Part shown: in pieces, positions 7,853-15,121 of the stretch
How positions within the stretch are numbered: the first letter of the stretch is position 1
Layout of the letters: each line of letters begins with the position of its first letter
Assembly (NCBI RefSeq): GCF_008801915.1
Contig: NZ_VZOV01000033.1
Span: forward strand, 1 to 42,947
Length of the DNA: 42,947 nt
Origin: Cupriavidus gilardii
Lineage (GTDB): Bacteria > Pseudomonadota > Gammaproteobacteria > Burkholderiales > Burkholderiaceae
Direction of reading: 5' to 3'
Made by a program: the position numbers and the translations under genes
The notes under the pieces: model-generated
What the model saw: the letters and a program-made list of their open reading frames with translations, nothing else
The model's database searches: none
What the model was told of the DNA's origin: nothing

Positions 7853-8240
7853 GGGCCAGCCAGGGTTCGCCAGCACCGCCAGCGTCTCGCCTGGCGTCTC
7901 GCCACCGCGGCGGCCCAACTGTCAGAAAAAACGCCGGAACAGTACCTGGGAAACTGTTCGGAACTGTCCCTGTGATGGCCGCGCCGGCTGTCCATAATGC
8001 AATCGTGCATCGAAGCACGCCGTGGCGCGGCCGTCCGTGCGGTCGCCCACATTGGCAAGAGGCCCGGCGCAGCGGGCAACAACCGCCGCGAAATACCAAA
8101 AGGCTTCAGGGCCATCGGCGCCCACCATGCCCGCCTGGACAACACCCGGTCCGCTGTTGCGCGACCCGCTGTTGTGCGACCGTCAGGTGGCGGGTCGGAC
8201 GAGCCGGCTCCGCTCGATGCCCATCGACAGGAGCAGCACC
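7853..8240. other. Intergenic region upstream of the DUF2917 gene
   Basis: 388 bases without a supported gene. It holds the ACTGTTC boxes listed separately and a possible -10 (CATAAT, 7993-7998). Open frames crossing it are shadows of the downstream gene. Confidence 0.5.
7936..7970. promoter_or_regulatory. Repeated GAACAGT/ACTGTTC boxes (candidate operator)
   Basis: GAACAGT (7937-7943) and ACTGTTC (7953-7959) form an inverted repeat; a third related box ACTGTCC follows at 7963-7969. The group lies 24-60 bases upstream of a CATAAT -10 candidate, a typical activator position. The regulator is not in the window as far as I can tell. Confidence 0.45.
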
Positions 8241-8588
8241 ATGCAGGAACTCAGGGATTTCGAACTGGACCAGGCTGGCACGCCGGTCAGCTGGCGCGCG
8301 CGGCCGGGGCAGCGCATCGTCGCGCGCGACGGCAACATCTGGCTGACGGTGGAAGGGCAGCGTAGCGACGTCTGGCTGGCGCCGGGCCAGTCGTTCGACC
8401 TGCCCGAGGGCGCTTGGGTATGGATCTCGGCCGACGCGCCGGGAGCCCGCTTCACGCTGGCCCAGCAAGCGGCGCCGCTGTCGTGGCGCGCTCTGGTCGC
8501 CCTGCTGCGCCCGCGGCCGCGGCCCGACCCGATACGGTTGCCGGAGCCCTCCGCCGGCTGGTGGCCGGCGCGGCATCTGTCGCGCTAG
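8241..8588 (+). CDS. DUF2917 domain protein
   Basis: A 115-residue cytoplasmic protein of the DUF2917 family, common in Burkholderiales and of unknown function. The core is a small beta-rich fold: residues about 15-75 contain RPGQRIVARDGNIWLTVEG, then DVWLAPGQSFDLPEGAWVWI, a double-psi or cupin-like strand pattern. The C-terminal 40 residues are Pro/Arg-rich. No membrane segment or signal peptide. The ATG at 8241 follows CAGGAG at 8228-8233. A long leader with repeated ACTGTTC boxes suggests specific regulation. Family recognition rests on the TVEG...DVWLAPGQ pattern. Confidence 0.75.
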   Translation: MQELRDFELDQAGTPVSWRARPGQRIVARDGNIWLTVEGQRSDVWLAPGQSFDLPEGAWVWISADAPGARFTLAQQAAPLSWRALVALLRPRPRPDPIRLPEPSAGWWPARHLSR

Positions 8589-8634
8589 CGGCAATCGTGC
8601 GAAGCGCAAGCCGGGAGGGTGAGGGCGGCGGCGC

Positions 8635-9672
8635 TCAGCGCGCCGGCGTCGCGGTCGACAGCGTGGCGGCGACTGCCTGCCACAATGGCTCCAGCCGCTG
8701 CCGCTCGTTGTCGGCGGCCTGCGGCGGCAGCGACGGCGTGCGGCACAGCAGCACCGCGGTCTGGCCCGCCTCCGGCAGCGGCACCCACCAGGCGCGGCCG
8801 TACTGCAGACGGCCGCCGTCGCTGGCGATCGAAAAGCTGGCCCAGTTGGCGCGGTGATTCGCCAGCCGTACCGTGCCCTGGGCGATCACCCTGGCGCCGG
8901 CGCCGGTCAGCGCCTTCAGTTCCTCGCTCGCGCGCGCGGCCGTCGCCGCGCTGGCGGCGTCCTTCCCGGTTTCCCTGGCCCCGTCCTTCGCGCCGTCCTT
9001 GGGCAGCGGCCGGGCCAGCAGATCGATCGTCGACAGGCCGTTGCCGCCCTGGCTGGTGAAGGCAAAGATCGCGTTGTCCGGCAGCAGCCTTTCGCGGGCC
9101 GGATCGCGCTCCCACGACAGCGGCATGCGCAGCATCAGGTCGATCGAACCCGCCTGGCGGACGCCCTTGGTGGTATAGCTGCGGGCCATCGGCGAGGCCA
9201 GTTCGGCGGCGGGTTTGTCCTCGTAGACCGCCGCCAGCAGCAGTTGCAGCGAGGCCTTCTCCATGTCGCCCTGGGCGCTTTCGCGCACGCGCCGCAGATA
9301 GGCCTGCATCGCGGGCTCGGAGGCCAGCGCCGACTGCATTGCCTCGCGGTCCATTTCCAGCACCTTGGTCGCCAGCCGGGCACGATCGGTCGCCGGCAGC
9401 GGAATGTCCTGGAACAGCCGGGTTACCGTCTCCAGCGCATCGGGATACTGGCGGTCGAACGCATTGCGTACCTGCTGGATGTCGTTGCGCAGCGACGGGT
9501 ATTTGGCCGCGGCGCGCTCCAGCGTGGCGTTCTGGTTGGTCAGGTAGCCGTACAGGCTGGTCAGACCCGAAATGGCCGCGGGCGTGTAGTCCCACGCGAT
9601 GGCGCTGGCGGGCAGGCCGATCAGACCTGCGAGCAGCGCAAGGCGCGGCAGCCACGGCACGCAATGCCGCAT
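8635..9672 (-). CDS. Exported protein of unknown function
   Basis: A 345-residue protein that I do not recognise. It begins with a clear Sec signal peptide (PRLALLAGLIGLPASAIA, cleavage near residue 26), so it should be periplasmic or surface-bound. The mature part is mixed: an alpha-helical N-terminal half (residues 30-170, with SLYGYLTNQNATLERAAAKY) and a more beta-like C-terminal half. Residues about 225-260 are Ala/Lys/Asp-rich and probably a linker. Only one Cys occurs in the mature part, so no disulfide is expected. It is divergent from icmF, sharing a 296-base gap in which I see no firm site. Coding character is strong throughout. Confidence 0.75.
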   Translation of the reverse strand: MRHCVPWLPRLALLAGLIGLPASAIAWDYTPAAISGLTSLYGYLTNQNATLERAAAKYPSLRNDIQQVRNAFDRQYPDALETVTRLFQDIPLPATDRARLATKVLEMDREAMQSALASEPAMQAYLRRVRESAQGDMEKASLQLLLAAVYEDKPAAELASPMARSYTTKGVRQAGSIDLMLRMPLSWERDPARERLLPDNAIFAFTSQGGNGLSTIDLLARPLPKDGAKDGARETGKDAASAATAARASEELKALTGAGARVIAQGTVRLANHRANWASFSIASDGGRLQYGRAWWVPLPEAGQTAVLLCRTPSLPPQAADNERQRLEPLWQAVAATLSTATPAR

Positions 9673-9968
9673 AGGAATCTCCCTTCAGTAGGTCGACACG
9701 GCCGGCTGTGCGTGTCCTTTGTTGTGCCGACCGGAGGTCCGAGTCCCGGCGGATGTTCTCGATTGTAGCCGAAGGCAGAGGGCGTCACGTGCCGTTTGCT
9801 GCCCGCTGGTCACGCCCGGCGGGATGGGCCTACAATCGACTGGCCCGCCGGCGGCTGCGCCGTGTGGGCGACCCCAGACAATATGGCCAGCAATGGCCGC
9901 ACAACGCGATGGCCGGTGCTTCGGCGGCGCAGTCTGTCCGCCGCTCCCGGCCTCACCGGGTGGAGACC

Positions 9969-12900
9969 ATGACCGATCTGTCCGACCTGCGCAAGGCAGG
10001 CGCCGAAGCCGAGGCCGCTACCGTGGCGCCGGCACCCGCGCCCGCCGGCGCGCCGACCCACAAGGTCCGCTTCGTTACGGCCGCATCCTTGTTCGACGGC
10101 CACGATGCTTCGATCAACATCATGCGCCGCATCCTGCAGGCGCAGGGCTGCGAGGTGATCCACCTCGGCCACAACCGCTCGGTCGAGGAAGTCGTCGCGG
10201 CCGCGCTGCAGGAGGACGTCCAGGGCATCGCCGTGTCGAGCTACCAGGGCGGCCACGTCGAGTACTTCAAGTACATGGTCGACCTGCTGCGCGAGCGCGG
10301 CGGCGCGCATATCCAGGTGTTCGGCGGCGGCGGCGGCGTGATCGTGCCGGCCGAGATCCGCGAACTGCAGGATTACGGCGTGGCGCGCATCTACAGCCCC
10401 GAGGACGGCCAGCGCTTGGGTCTGGCCGGCATGATCGCCGACATGGTGCGGCGCTGCGACTTCGACCTGTCGCGCCACGCTCCCGCGACGCTCGACACGC
10501 TGCGCGCCGGCGATCGCCGCGCGCTGGCGCAATGGATCACGGTGCTCGAGAACGGCAAGGCCGATCCCGCGCTGGCCGCCGCGCTGCATGCGGACGCCGC
10601 CGGCATCGCGACCCCGGTGCTGGGCGTGACCGGCACCGGCGGCGCCGGCAAATCGTCGCTGACCGACGAGCTGATCCGCCGCTTCCGGCTCGATCAGCAG
10701 GACAGCCTGCGCATCGCGGTGATTTCGATCGACCCGTCGCGCCGGCGTACCGGCGGCGCGCTGCTGGGCGACCGGATCCGCATGAACGCGATCCACCATC
10801 CGCAGATCTACATGCGCTCGCTGGCCACACGCGACGCCGCCAGCGAGGTGTCGCGGGCGCTGCCGGACGCGCTGGCGGCCTGCAAGGTCGCCGGCTTCGA
10901 CCTGATCGTCGTCGAGACCTCGGGCATCGGCCAGGGCGACGCGGCGATCGTGCCCCACGTCGACCTGTCCCTGTACGTGATGACGCCCGAGTTCGGCGCG
11001 GCCAGCCAGCTCGAGAAGATCGACATGCTGGACTTCGCCGACTTCGTCGCGATCAACAAGTTCGACCGCAAGGGCGCGCAGGACGCGTGGCGCGACGTCG
11101 CCAGGCAGATGCAGCGCAACCGCGAGCAATGGCATGCGCGCGCCGAGGACATGCCGGTCTATGGCACCCAGGCCTCGCGCTTCAACGACGACGGCGTGAC
11201 GATGCTGTACCTGGGCCTGCGCGAGGCGCTGGCCGCGCGCGGCCTGGTGCTGCGCGAGGGCACGCTGCCGCGGCTGGCGGGACGGCAGAGCACCGGCCGC
11301 AACGCGATCGTGCCGCCGGCGCGCAGCCGCTATCTGGCCGAGCTGGCCGATACCGTGCGCGCCTATCACAAGCGCGTGGCCGCGCAGAGCCGGATCGCCC
11401 GCGAGCGGCAGCAGCTGCGCGAGGCGCGCCGCATGCTGGCGGAGGCGCCGGCTGCCGCCGGTGCCGACCCGTCGCAGGCCCTGCAGGGCCTGCAGGCGCT
11501 CGAGGCCGAGCGCGACGGCGCGCTGGGCGCGACCGAGCGCGCGCTGCTGGCCGGCTGGCCCGCGCTGCGCGACGCCTACAGCGGCGACGAGCACGTCGTC
11601 ACGATCCGCGGCAAGGAGCTGCGCACCGGCCTCGTGACCACCACGCTGTCGGGCACGCGCCTGCGCAAGGTGGCGCTGCCGCGCTTCACCGACGAGGGCG
11701 AGCTGCTGCGCTGGCTGATGCGCGAGAACCTGCCCGGCTATTTCCCCTACACCGCGGGCGTCTTTCCCTTCAAGCGCGAGAACGAGGATCCGACGCGGAT
11801 GTTCGCCGGCGAGGGCGATGCCTTCCGCACCAACCGCCGCTTCAAGCTGGTCTCCGAAGGCATGCCGGCCAAGCGGCTGTCGACGGCATTCGATTCGGTG
11901 ACGCTGTACGGCGAGGATCCGGACCTGCGTCCCGACATCTACGGCAAGGTCGGCAATTCGGGCGTCTCGATCGCGACGCTCGACGACATGAAGGTGCTGT
12001 ACGACGGCTTCGACCTGATCGATCCGCAGACCTCGGTGTCGATGACGATCAACGGCCCGGCGCCGGCGATCCTGGCGATGTTCATGAATACCGCGATCGA
12101 CCAGCAGCTCGAGCGCTTCCGCCGCGAGCAGGACCGCGAGCCCGATGCCGGCGAGGCCGCGAAGATCGGCGCGATGGTGCTGCAGAACGTGCGCGGCACC
12201 GTGCAGGCCGACATCCTGAAGGAGGACCAGGGCCAGAACACCTGCATCTTCTCGACCGAGTTCTCGCTGAAGGTGATGGGCGACATCCAGCAGTATTTCG
12301 TCGATCATCAGGTGCGCAACTTCTACTCGGTGTCGATCTCCGGCTATCACATCGCCGAGGCGGGCGCCAATCCGATCTCGCAGCTGGCCTTCACGCTGGC
12401 CAACGGCTTTACCTATGTCGAGGCCTATCTGGCGCGCGGCATGCATATCGACGACTTCGCCCCCAATCTGTCGTTCTTCTTCTCGAACGGCATGGACCCG
12501 GAGTACAGCGTGCTCGGCCGCGTCGCGCGCCGCATCTGGGCCGTCACGCTGCGCGACAAGTACGGCGCCAACGAGCGCAGCCAGAAGCTCAAGTACCACA
12601 TCCAGACCTCGGGCCGCTCGCTGCACGCGCAGGAGATCGACTTCAACGACATCCGCACCACGCTGCAGGCGCTGATCGCGATCTATGACAACTGCAATTC
12701 GCTGCACACCAATGCGTACGACGAGGCCATCACCACGCCGACGGCCGAGTCGGTGCGGCGCGCGCTGGCGATCCAGCTGATCATCAATCGCGAATGGGGC
12801 GTTGCCAGGTGCGAGAACCCGAACCAGGGCAGCTTCCTGATCGAGGAGCTGACCGACCTGGTCGAGGAGGCGGTGCTGCAGGAGTTCGAGCGGATCGCCG

Positions 12901-13292
12901 AGCGCGGCGGCGTGCTCGGCGCAATGGAGACCGGCTACCAGCGCGCCAGGATCCAGGAAGAGTCGATGTATTACGAGCAGCGCAAGCATGACGGCACGCT
13001 GCCGATCATCGGCGTCAATACCTTCCGCAATCCCGATGGCGATCCGACCCCGGCCACGCTCGAGCTGGCGCGCTCCAGCGAGGACGAGAAGCAGAGCCAG
13101 CTGCAACGGCTGCGGGACTTCCACGCCCGCCATGCCGACCAGGCTCCGGCGATGCTGGCGCGGCTGCGCCAGGCCGTGATCGACGACGAGAACGTGTTCG
13201 CGGTGCTGATGGACGCGGTGCGGGTCTGCTCGCTGGGGCAGATCACGCATGCGCTGTTCGAGGTCGGCGGCCAGTATCGCCGCAACATGTAG
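9969..13292 (+). CDS. icmF: Fused isobutyryl-CoA mutase IcmF
   Basis: A 1107-residue adenosylcobalamin enzyme that interconverts isobutyryl-CoA and n-butyryl-CoA (some also act on pivalyl-CoA), with its repair chaperone built in. Order of domains: N-terminal B12-binding domain with the lower-ligand motif LFDGHDASI (D43, H45); a MeaI-like GTPase with Walker A GTGGAGKS near residue 220, the ETSGIGQ stretch near 318 and NKFD near 362; a linker; and the C-terminal substrate-binding TIM barrel from about residue 580 (AGVFPFKRENEDPTRMFAGE). The length matches the family. The ATG at 9969 follows GGTGGAG closely; the open frame continues upstream without coding character. A strong terminator follows at 13308. 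It likely serves branched acyl-CoA metabolism. Confidence 0.96.
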   Translation: MTDLSDLRKAGAEAEAATVAPAPAPAGAPTHKVRFVTAASLFDGHDASINIMRRILQAQGCEVIHLGHNRSVEEVVAAALQEDVQGIAVSSYQGGHVEYFKYMVDLLRERGGAHIQVFGGGGGVIVPAEIRELQDYGVARIYSPEDGQRLGLAGMIADMVRRCDFDLSRHAPATLDTLRAGDRRALAQWITVLENGKADPALAAALHADAAGIATPVLGVTGTGGAGKSSLTDELIRRFRLDQQDSLRIAVISIDPSRRRTGGALLGDRIRMNAIHHPQIYMRSLATRDAASEVSRALPDALAACKVAGFDLIVVETSGIGQGDAAIVPHVDLSLYVMTPEFGAASQLEKIDMLDFADFVAINKFDRKGAQDAWRDVARQMQRNREQWHARAEDMPVYGTQASRFNDDGVTMLYLGLREALAARGLVLREGTLPRLAGRQSTGRNAIVPPARSRYLAELADTVRAYHKRVAAQSRIARERQQLREARRMLAEAPAAAGADPSQALQGLQALEAERDGALGATERALLAGWPALRDAYSGDEHVVTIRGKELRTGLVTTTLSGTRLRKVALPRFTDEGELLRWLMRENLPGYFPYTAGVFPFKRENEDPTRMFAGEGDAFRTNRRFKLVSEGMPAKRLSTAFDSVTLYGEDPDLRPDIYGKVGNSGVSIATLDDMKVLYDGFDLIDPQTSVSMTINGPAPAILAMFMNTAIDQQLERFRREQDREPDAGEAAKIGAMVLQNVRGTVQADILKEDQGQNTCIFSTEFSLKVMGDIQQYFVDHQVRNFYSVSISGYHIAEAGANPISQLAFTLANGFTYVEAYLARGMHIDDFAPNLSFFFSNGMDPEYSVLGRVARRIWAVTLRDKYGANERSQKLKYHIQTSGRSLHAQEIDFNDIRTTLQALIAIYDNCNSLHTNAYDEAITTPTAESVRRALAIQLIINREWGVARCENPNQGSFLIEELTDLVEEAVLQEFERIAERGGVLGAMETGYQRARIQEESMYYEQRKHDGTLPIIGVNTFRNPDGDPTPATLELARSSEDEKQSQLQRLRDFHARHADQAPAMLARLRQAVIDDENVFAVLMDAVRVCSLGQITHALFEVGGQYRRNM

Positions 13293-13307
13293 CGCTTGCC
13301 GAACGGC

Positions 13308-13346
13308 ACGACAGCGCCGGGCCGCAGTGCCCGGCGCTGTCGTTTT
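13308..13346 (+). terminator. Rho-independent terminator after icmF
   Basis: A perfect 15-bp stem, ACGACAGCGCCGGGC (13308-13322) with GCCCGGCGCTGTCGT (13329-13343), six-base loop, then TTTT. It begins 15 bases past the icmF stop codon. Confidence 0.9.
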
Positions 13347-13446
13347 CCGCGGCCATCTTCGCGCGCGCAATTTCGCACGACCGTGCGTTAAACTCGCAGG
13401 CGGCGCTGCCTTGCCGCCGCCACGCATTCCCGAACCGGAGCTCACG

Positions 13447-13863
13447 GTGTACGACCCGAACAATATCTTTGCCCGAATCCTGCGAGGCGAGCTGCCTTGC
13501 CACAAGGTCTACGAGGACGCCGACACGCTGGCATTCATGGACATCATGCCGCAGTCCGACGGCCACGTGCTGGTGCTGCCCAAGGAGCCCGCCGCCGAGC
13601 TGTTCGAGCTGTCGGAAGGCGCCGCGCAGGCAGCGATCCGCACGACCCAGCGCATCGCCCGTGCGGTGCGGGATGCGTTCGAACCGGACGGCCTGTCGAT
13701 CGGCCAGTTCAACGGCGCCGCCGCCGGCCAGACCGTGCCGCACGTGCATTTCCATATCGTGCCGCGCTACGCCGACCGCCCGCTGCGCGGCCACGCGAGC
13801 GAGCCGCAGGATCCGGCGGTGCTGCAGCAGCACGCGGCGCGCATCGTCGCGGCGCTGGGCTGA
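13447..13863 (+). CDS. HIT-family nucleotide hydrolase
   Basis: A 138-residue histidine-triad protein. The catalytic triad motif HVHFHIVPR lies at residues about 99-107, preceded by the family's NGAAAGQTVPHVH; the N-terminal part, DPNNIFARILRGELPCHKVY, is that of Hint/HinT-like proteins that hydrolyse AMP-lysine or adenosine phosphoramidates. Single domain, cytoplasmic. The start is a GTG at 13447, since GGAG at 13437-13440 is well placed and no ATG occurs before residue 34 of the frame. It is 82 bases upstream of the dehydrogenase gene and may be co-transcribed. Confidence 0.9.
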   Translation: MYDPNNIFARILRGELPCHKVYEDADTLAFMDIMPQSDGHVLVLPKEPAAELFELSEGAAQAAIRTTQRIARAVRDAFEPDGLSIGQFNGAAAGQTVPHVHFHIVPRYADRPLRGHASEPQDPAVLQQHAARIVAALG

Positions 13864-13897
13864 CGCTCACCGCATTGGCGCCATCCGCATCCATCGC

Positions 13898-13926
13898 ATT
13901 CCATACCCATTCCATTCACATTCCAT
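13898..13926. repeat. Three ATTCCAT repeats at 11-bp spacing
   Basis: ATTCCAT occurs at 13898, 13909 and 13920, exactly 11 bases apart, one helical turn. It ends 20 bases before the dehydrogenase start codon, in the short gap after the HIT gene. Confidence 0.5.
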
Positions 13927-13945
13927 TGGCACGCAGGGAGACAGC

Positions 13946-14806
13946 ATGACAATCCAAACCGTCGGCATCATCGGCGCAGGCACCATGGGCAACGGCATCG
14001 CGCAGGCATGCGCGGTGGTCGGGCTCGATGTCGTGATGGTCGATATCAGCCAGGGCGCGGTCGACAAGGGCATCGCCACCATCGCCGGCAGCCTGGACCG
14101 CCTGATCAAGAAGGACAAGATTACCGAGGCCGACAAGGCCGCCGCGCTGGCGCGCGTGCGCGGCTCGACCGCCTACGAGGACCTGAAGGCCGCGCAGATC
14201 GTGATCGAGGCGGCCACCGAGAATTACGAGCTCAAGCTCAAGATCCTGAAGCAGGTCGATGCGCTGGTCGGCGACGGCACCATCGTCGCGTCCAATACCT
14301 CGTCGATCTCGATCACCAAGCTGGCCGCGGCGATCGACCGGCCCGAGCGCTTCATCGGCATGCATTTCTTCAACCCGGTGCCGATGATGGCGCTGGTCGA
14401 GCTGATCCGCGGCCTGCAGACCAGCGACGCCACGCACGCGGCGGTCGAGCAGCTGTCGAAGCAGCTCGGCAAGTATCCGATCACGGTGAAGAACAGCCCG
14501 GGCTTCGTCGTCAATCGGATCCTGTGCCCGATGATCAACGAGGCCTTCTGCGTGCTCGGCGAAGGCCTGGCCTCGCCCGAGGAGATCGACGAAGGCATGA
14601 AGCTCGGCTGCAATCATCCGATCGGCCCGCTGGCGCTGGCCGACATGATCGGGCTCGACACGATGCTGGCCGTGATGGAGGTGCTGTACGCCGAGTTCGG
14701 CGATCCGAAGTACCGGCCCGCGATGCTGATGCGCGAGATGGTGGCCGCCGGTTATCTCGGCCGCAAGACGGGACGCGGCGTCTACGTCTACAGCCAGAGC
14801 CGGTAA
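13946..14806 (+). CDS. 3-hydroxybutyryl-CoA dehydrogenase
   Basis: A 286-residue NAD(P)-dependent enzyme that oxidises 3-hydroxyacyl-CoA to 3-oxoacyl-CoA, reversibly (PaaH/Hbd type). The Rossmann motif GIIGAGTMGNGIA is at residues 7-19. Catalytic region: SNTSSISIT near 117, the His of MHFFNPVP near 140, with Glu and Asn in KNSPGFVVNRI near 188. The C-terminal domain (PIGPLALADMIGLD) completes the fold, and the length is standard for the short single-function form. GGGAG at 13936-13940 serves the ATG. Nearby icmF suggests shared use in butyryl-CoA metabolism, an inference. Confidence 0.93.
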   Translation: MTIQTVGIIGAGTMGNGIAQACAVVGLDVVMVDISQGAVDKGIATIAGSLDRLIKKDKITEADKAAALARVRGSTAYEDLKAAQIVIEAATENYELKLKILKQVDALVGDGTIVASNTSSISITKLAAAIDRPERFIGMHFFNPVPMMALVELIRGLQTSDATHAAVEQLSKQLGKYPITVKNSPGFVVNRILCPMINEAFCVLGEGLASPEEIDEGMKLGCNHPIGPLALADMIGLDTMLAVMEVLYAEFGDPKYRPAMLMREMVAAGYLGRKTGRGVYVYSQSR

Positions 14807-15121
14807 CGCCCCGGCCGCTGACACGCCCTTCATCACGCACCGGTCGGCTGCCTGCGAACCGGCCGCGCCGCGCTCGACGCGTGCGCCGGTTCGCGCCTTC
14901 TCCTGGTCCCGTCCGCCTCCGCTTTCCGCCCTTCCTCGCGCCTCGCTTCTCCCGTCTTCTCCACCGTCCGCGTCGTGCCCGAGTACGAGTACGCGCGAAT
15001 GACGCGCAGCGCGCCGCGTGGTGCCATTTCCATCGACAAAGAATCGGTCGCTTTCCGAAAAGTGGCCACATTGCGATCCGTACGATGACCGCCTTCACTC
15101 ACCCTATGAGGATCGAAAGTC
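14807..15121. other. Intergenic region before the 752-residue orphan gene
   Basis: 315 bases without a supported gene. It contains the inverted repeat listed separately, then a pyrimidine-rich stretch (about 14895-14975) and a more AT-rich segment (15025-15120) that presumably holds the promoter of the next gene; I cannot place -10/-35 boxes with confidence. Confidence 0.5.
14854..14894. terminator. Inverted repeat, possible terminator of the dehydrogenase gene
   Basis: GCGAACCGGC (14854-14863) and GCCGGTTCGC (14885-14894) are perfect 10-bp arms around a 21-base loop. A C/T-rich stretch, not a clean T run, follows, so termination is only possible. Confidence 0.4.

Noticed and set aside
7997..8365. 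122-codon plus-strand frame overlapping the DUF2917 start
   Set aside because: No Shine-Dalgarno, Arg/Ala-rich, out of frame with the recognised protein.
9810..13505. A 1231-codon open frame on the minus strand opposite icmF
   Set aside because: It is the antisense shadow of icmF; composition is Arg/His/Gln-rich without domains, as expected from high GC.
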